Shown here piece after piece: positions 62,068 to 64,000 of a DNA stretch of 64,000 bases (position 1 is its first letter; each line of letters starts with the position of its first letter). This DNA is from G032773895 sp965248935 (GTDB lineage Bacteria; Pseudomonadota; Gammaproteobacteria; Pseudomonadales; Cellvibrionaceae), in NCBI GenBank assembly GCA_965248935.1, contig OZ252214.1:1612001-1676000 (forward strand), written 5' to 3'. The notes below the pieces were generated by a model that was not told the DNA's origin, ran no database searches, and saw only the letters and a program-made list of their open reading frames with translations. Position numbers and translations under genes: made by a program.

Positions 62068-62904
62068 ATCAAACCGCTTTTTGGAAAAAAACCGTCTCCT
62101 GCCGTGCGCTCTGCTGTCTTTGTTTCCCTGTCGCTTGCGATAGCGATCACCTACGTTTATACCGATTGGTTCGATGCCCTAAAAGGGGAGTCAGTGGACT
62201 ATTCTATGCCTTTCTACTGGGTCGCAAACCTAGCCGAGGAAGCCGAAGAATGGACAGATAACCATGTTATGTCTCGCGGTAAATTGATTCAAGAAAACGA
62301 TATATTACGAACAGAATTACTAGTGCATAAACGTAAGCTTCAGCAAATGGCTTCCCTTGCTGCGGAAAATGTGCGCTTACGACAGTTGTTAAACTCTGCT
62401 GAAACCCTCAGCGATAGAGTTCTGATTTCCGAACTAATTGGTGTTTCACCAGACCCCCTAATGCATAAGGTTATACTCAACCGAGGTAAAAAGCATGGTG
62501 TTTACGAAGGGCAAGCCTTACTCGACGCCACGGGATTGATGGGACAAGTTGTCGAAGTGGGAGAGTTCAGTTCTCAAGCACTATTAATTACCGATGTTAC
62601 TCATGCGCTTCCCGTGCAGGTTAATCGCAATGGCGTACGCCTGATTGCAGAGGGTATTGGGGATTTACACCAACTGGTTCTCAGGCATGTATCCAATACT
62701 ACGGACATTAAAGAGGGCGACTTACTTGTTAGCTCGGGTTTAGGGCAGAGATTCCCCGTCGGCTACCCAGTAGCGGAAATTGTTCAGGTAGTTGCAGACT
62801 CTGGTAAGCCTTTTGTCCAAGCCATTGCACGCCCTATGGCCGAAATGAATCGCAGCCGTCATGTGCTTTTGGTGTTCGACAAAACCCTAGCGGAGCAGAA
62901 ATAA
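62068..62904 (+). CDS. mreC: Rod-shape-determining protein MreC (possible AUC start)
   Basis: Membrane-anchored scaffold linking MreB to cell-wall synthases. TM near the N-terminus (SAVFVSLSLAIAITYVYTDW), coiled coil about 70-110 (ENDILRTELLVHKRKLQQMA), then two beta domains (LIGVSPDPLMHKVILNRGKK, GEGIGDLHQLVL-like, LVSSGLGQRFPVGYPVAEIV). The frame is open upstream of the GTG at 62104 and reads IKPLFGKKPSPAVR, the conserved MreC start, from ATC at 62068 with AGGGGCG seven bases before. The ATC takes the place of the usual ATG. GTG 62104 has no ribosome binding site. Which start is used is unresolved. Confidence 0.9.
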   Translation: MKPLFGKKPSPAVRSAVFVSLSLAIAITYVYTDWFDALKGESVDYSMPFYWVANLAEEAEEWTDNHVMSRGKLIQENDILRTELLVHKRKLQQMASLAAENVRLRQLLNSAETLSDRVLISELIGVSPDPLMHKVILNRGKKHGVYEGQALLDATGLMGQVVEVGEFSSQALLITDVTHALPVQVNRNGVRLIAEGIGDLHQLVLRHVSNTTDIKEGDLLVSSGLGQRFPVGYPVAEIVQVVADSGKPFVQAIARPMAEMNRSRHVLLVFDKTLAEQK

Positions 62905-63398
62905 TGCCGCACACTGCGGCCGGCCCTGGGTTGCACATACTTGTGTTGATCACCAGCCTGTTTGGCTTGTTGGCCGCCATCTTTCCCGTCGCTGAATCCT
63001 ACAAAACAATGCGCCCTGAATTCCTCTGCTTACTCGTTATCTACTGGATCACCGCATCGCCTCAAAGGCTGGGGGTTGTTTATGCCTGGGGAGTTGGCAT
63101 GGCCCAGGATATTATCGAAGGTGTAGTCTGGGGCGCCCATGGAATGGCTTTGGCGCTTGTGGCGTATGTATGCTTAGTTTCCTACCAAAGAATTCGCAAC
63201 TATTCAGTTTGGCACCAGTCTTTATGGGTATTTATTCTTGTCGGGGCACACCAAGTAATCGTGAATTGGATACAGGGCATGTTGGGATATCACTCCGATG
63301 CACAAGGGTTACTTCTCTCTATATTTTCTAGCGCATTTTTTTGGCCAATACTTTTTCTTGGTTTGAGACGATTGCAAAGAGTTTACCGGGTACAGTAG
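62904..63398 (+). CDS. mreD: Rod-shape-determining protein MreD
   Basis: 164 residues with five predicted TM helices (LHILVLITSLFGLLAAIFPV, PEFLCLLVIYWITASP, and others). RLGVVYAWGVGMAQDIIEGV is the family motif. Inner-membrane partner of MreC. ATG overlaps the mreC stop (TAATG). Confidence 0.93.
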   Translation: MPHTAAGPGLHILVLITSLFGLLAAIFPVAESYKTMRPEFLCLLVIYWITASPQRLGVVYAWGVGMAQDIIEGVVWGAHGMALALVAYVCLVSYQRIRNYSVWHQSLWVFILVGAHQVIVNWIQGMLGYHSDAQGLLLSIFSSAFFWPILFLGLRRLQRVYRVQ

Positions 63399-63419
63399 CT
63401 TTTTCTAAAGGTAAAACAA

Positions 63420-63998
63420 ATGGATGATTTTGATCTATATTTAGCCTCTAAGTCTCCCCGACGACGTGAACTGTTATCGCAAATTGGCGTCCGATATAAA
63501 GTAGTGTCCGTCAATGTTCCCGAGGAGCCTGGAGACAGCGAACCCCCGCAAGCCTACGTGGAGCGATTAGCGGTTGATAAAGCCCACGCAGGCGTCACTC
63601 AAACATCCGGCCTGCCAGTACTGGGGTCTGATACAATTGTTGTGCATCGTGGACGAATTTTAGAAAAGCCAGAAAACCGTGAACAGGGTATTTCAATGTT
63701 ACTTGATTTATCCGAATCAACTCACAGCGTATTGACTTCGGTATGCGTTAGCGATGGCAACAGAAGCCATGTAAAAGTAAACGCTACCTCGGTAGGCTTT
63801 CGCAAAATTGATGAACGAGAGGCCACCTCCTACTGGAATACAGGCGAACCTGCGGACAAGGCCGGTGGATATGGTATTCAAGGCTTAGGTAGCATATTTG
63901 TCAGCACAATTAGTGGAAGCTATTCGGCTGTGGTCGGGCTACCTCTGACAGAAACAGCGGAACTGTTAACGGAATTTAGTGTACCGATCTGGCAGTAA
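63420..63998 (+). CDS. maf: Maf-type nucleotide pyrophosphatase (YhdE-like)
   Basis: 192 residues, complete. YLASKSPRRRELLSQIGV (nucleotide binding), LGSDTIVVHRGRILEKP, and DKAGGYGIQGLGSIFV are the Maf signatures. Maf/YhdE hydrolyses dTTP/UTP, including modified forms, and affects septum formation. Fourth gene after mreBCD, as in many gammaproteobacteria (rng would follow outside the window). Confidence 0.94.
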   Translation: MDDFDLYLASKSPRRRELLSQIGVRYKVVSVNVPEEPGDSEPPQAYVERLAVDKAHAGVTQTSGLPVLGSDTIVVHRGRILEKPENREQGISMLLDLSESTHSVLTSVCVSDGNRSHVKVNATSVGFRKIDEREATSYWNTGEPADKAGGYGIQGLGSIFVSTISGSYSAVVGLPLTETAELLTEFSVPIWQ

Positions 63999-64000
63999 TA

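Overview
The window looks like chromosome from a marine-type gammaproteobacterium of the Cellvibrionales (Saccharophagus/Teredinibacter/Cellvibrio relatives). The main pointers are a GH18 chitinase whose chitin-binding modules are joined by long polyserine linkers, a nudF/tolC divergence, a gatCAB block divergent from mreBCD-maf, a pbpC/yfhM pair, TonB-dependent and MipA/OmpV outer-membrane proteins, and moderate AT-rich composition. The placement is inference; no marker phylogeny could be run.

Layout. 1-2.4 kb is core (partial nudF, tolC). 2.5-12.3 kb is a mobile/decayed island: an IS66-family element with an inverted remnant of itself, a tyrosine recombinase, an RHH/ParE toxin-antitoxin pair, a GC-rich non-coding stretch, a SymE toxin operon, two broken secreted-effector-like modules each next to a small exported or lipoprotein gene, and the end of a Tn7/Mu-like transposon with its truncated ATPase. 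12.4-24.4 kb is mostly core: hydrolase, pgk, tkt, MipA-DUF3019-histidine kinase, a YgjP-type metalloprotein and the chitinase.

24.6-31.4 kb is a chromosomal integron fragment without an integrase (a CALIN): nine recognisable attC sites, all in the same orientation, separate promoterless small genes on the minus strand. One cassette carries a type VI secretion amidase effector of the Tae4 family overlapping by ATGA with a small two-TM membrane protein that is a candidate immunity factor. Other cassettes carry a DUF4160/DUF2442 pair, a nitrobindin-like protein (frameshifted) and unknown exported or membrane proteins. An IS3-family element sits inside one attC. Just beyond the array (31.7-34.4 kb) lie a frameshifted Tse2-like toxin, a deleted IS1182-type transposase, a RelE operon whose toxin is broken by a CGTAT repeat, and a PEP-CTERM pseudogene.

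35-51 kb is core or lineage-specific: pbpC-yfhM, a decayed response regulator, a TonB-dependent receptor, a UDP-sugar epimerase, a DEAD-box helicase and a REC-REC-GGDEF regulator. 51-56 kb is a second island between two direct copies of a cysZ-PA4642 segment. It holds a tRNA 3' end, a YafO-type toxin operon, a REP-associated tyrosine transposase flanked by two repeat arrays, and a Tae1-like amidase effector (frameshifted in an A7 tract) with a lipoprotein partner. 56-64 kb is core: cysZ, PA4642-like, gatBAC, mreBCD, maf.

The unifying theme is a set of orphan interbacterial-toxin modules (Tae4-, Tse2- and Tae1-like, plus two unrecognised ones) in mobile contexts with no secretion apparatus visible. 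Several are frameshifted, so either decay or assembly error in homopolymers must be considered.
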